From: Pseudomonas sp.
GTDB taxonomy: Bacteria > Pseudomonadota > Gammaproteobacteria > Pseudomonadales > Pseudomonadaceae
Length of the DNA stretch: 64,000 nucleotides
Assembly (NCBI GenBank): GCA_030656145.1
Contig: JAUSOF010000016.1
Location: 23,568 to 87,567, forward strand
Direction: 5' to 3'
The notes below the pieces were generated by a model. That model was not told the DNA's origin and ran no database searches. It saw only the letters and a list, made by a program, of their open reading frames with translations. Positions 63,589 to 64,000 of this stretch are shown piece by piece (the first letter of the stretch is position 1; each line of letters begins with the position of its first letter). A program made the position numbers and the translations under genes.

Positions 63589-64000
63589 ATGAAAAAGCAA
63601 ATGATCACCGCACTGTTCCTGACCAGCCTGACCGCTAGCGCATTCGCCCTGCCGCAAGGCAGCCCACAACCCCTGCTTGGCGAAGCCCAAGACAGCAGCG
63701 TCAAAACAGTTATTGGTTTTGGTAACACTCCGCTGGCCGAAGGCGGGGCTGAACGCCTGCAACAACGTCTACGTGTCGCCGAAGATGGCGCCGACCGGGT
63801 AGGCCCCAACCGTCTCGCCGAAGGTGGCGCTGAACGCCTGCAACAGCGTCTGCGTGTCGCCGAGGATGGCGCCGACCGGGTAGGCCCCAACCGTCTCGCC
63901 GAAGGTGGCGCTGAACGCCTGCAACAGCGTCTGCGTGTCGCCGAGGATGGCGCCGACCGGGTAGGCCCCAACCGTCTCGCCGAAGGTGGCGCTGAACGCC
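63589..64000 (+). CDS. Exported protein made of 27-residue tandem repeats (3' end outside window)
   Basis: The frame is open to the end of the window (at least 137 codons). Signal peptide about 1-20 (MKKQMITALFLTSLTASAFA, predicted cleavage after AFA), a short spacer, then exact 81-bp tandem units starting at 63733, 63814, 63895 and 63976. Each encodes LAEGGAERLQQRL followed by RVAEDGADRVGPNR, i.e. two related half-units. Units two and three are identical at the DNA level. The total copy number and C-terminus are unknown. No known domain recognised; highly charged, probably periplasmic or secreted. Confidence 0.85.
   Translation, partial: MKKQMITALFLTSLTASAFALPQGSPQPLLGEAQDSSVKTVIGFGNTPLAEGGAERLQQRLRVAEDGADRVGPNRLAEGGAERLQQRLRVAEDGADRVGPNRLAEGGAERLQQRLRVAEDGADRVGPNRLAEGGAER
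63733..64000 (+). repeat. 81-bp perfect tandem repeats inside an exported protein gene
   Basis: Period 81 bp, in frame. 63814-63894 and 63895-63975 are identical and 63733-63813 differs by a handful of bases. The fourth copy runs past the window end. Identical neighbours indicate recent amplification or ongoing gene-conversion/slippage. Confidence 0.95.

Overview
The window is almost entirely one continuous flagellar and chemotaxis gene cluster of a Pseudomonas species. The evidence is the pseudomonad-specific content and order: fleQ, fleS/fleR, fleN, flhF, the hptB-hsbR-hsbA signalling branch, motC/motD, cheV, flgZ, and a run of -24/-12 (RpoN) promoters upstream of the structural operons. 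I cannot name the species. Many palindromic repeats of the type CCGTAGGATGGGTTAG...CTAACCCATCCTACGG fill the gaps between genes.

Layout, left to right. Positions 1-12,085 (minus strand) hold a cut ParC-like ATPase, motD, motC, cheB, cheA, cheZ, cheY, fliA, fleN, flhF and flhA: the motor stators, the Che pathway, sigma-28, and the genes that set flagellar number and place. Positions 12,560-18,169 hold flhB, fliR, fliQ, fliP, fliO, fliN, fliM and fliL (export gate and switch), expressed from an RpoN site at 18,221. Positions 18,666-24,402 hold fliK, hptB, hsbR, hsbA, fliJ and fliI, continuing through fliH, fliG, fliF and fliE to 28,362 (basal body, ATPase and a phosphorelay/anti-sigma branch). 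Positions 28,876-33,917 hold fleR, fleS and fleQ, the regulators that drive most of these operons. Positions 34,459-39,326 hold fliT, two fliS paralogues, fliD, flaG and the flagellin gene fliC. Positions 39,688-41,213 hold two toxin-antitoxin modules, HigBA and ParDE, embedded in repeats. Positions 41,744-53,457 hold flgL, K, J, I, H, G, F, E, D, C and B (hook, rod, rings), then cheR and cheV. On the plus strand from 55,943 lie flgA, flgM, flgN and a YcgR/FlgZ PilZ protein.

The right edge is unrelated to motility: two small glycosyltransferase-like proteins translationally coupled to an MFS transporter, a glutamine-synthetase-family enzyme, and the start of an exported protein made of perfect 81-bp tandem repeats that runs off the window.

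Regulation can be read from the DNA. RpoN-type sites precede flhA, fliL, fliK, fliE, fleSR, fliD (degenerate), flgF, flgB and flgA. Sigma-28 sites precede fliC (perfect) and flgM (one mismatch). Factor-independent terminators follow fliC, flgE, cheR and cheV.

The points most worth following are: the flagellin, whose variable region carries two Val-Pro-X tripeptide arrays, each just before a flagellin-IN-like module; the edge protein of 81-bp repeats; a HigBA cassette bracketed by ~115-bp direct repeats where other pseudomonads often carry flagellin-glycosylation genes; a REP-like palindrome that supplies the start codon and n-region of the FlgI signal peptide; and triplicated acidic motifs in the CheA linker. 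I saw no rRNA, tRNA, CRISPR array or intact insertion sequence.
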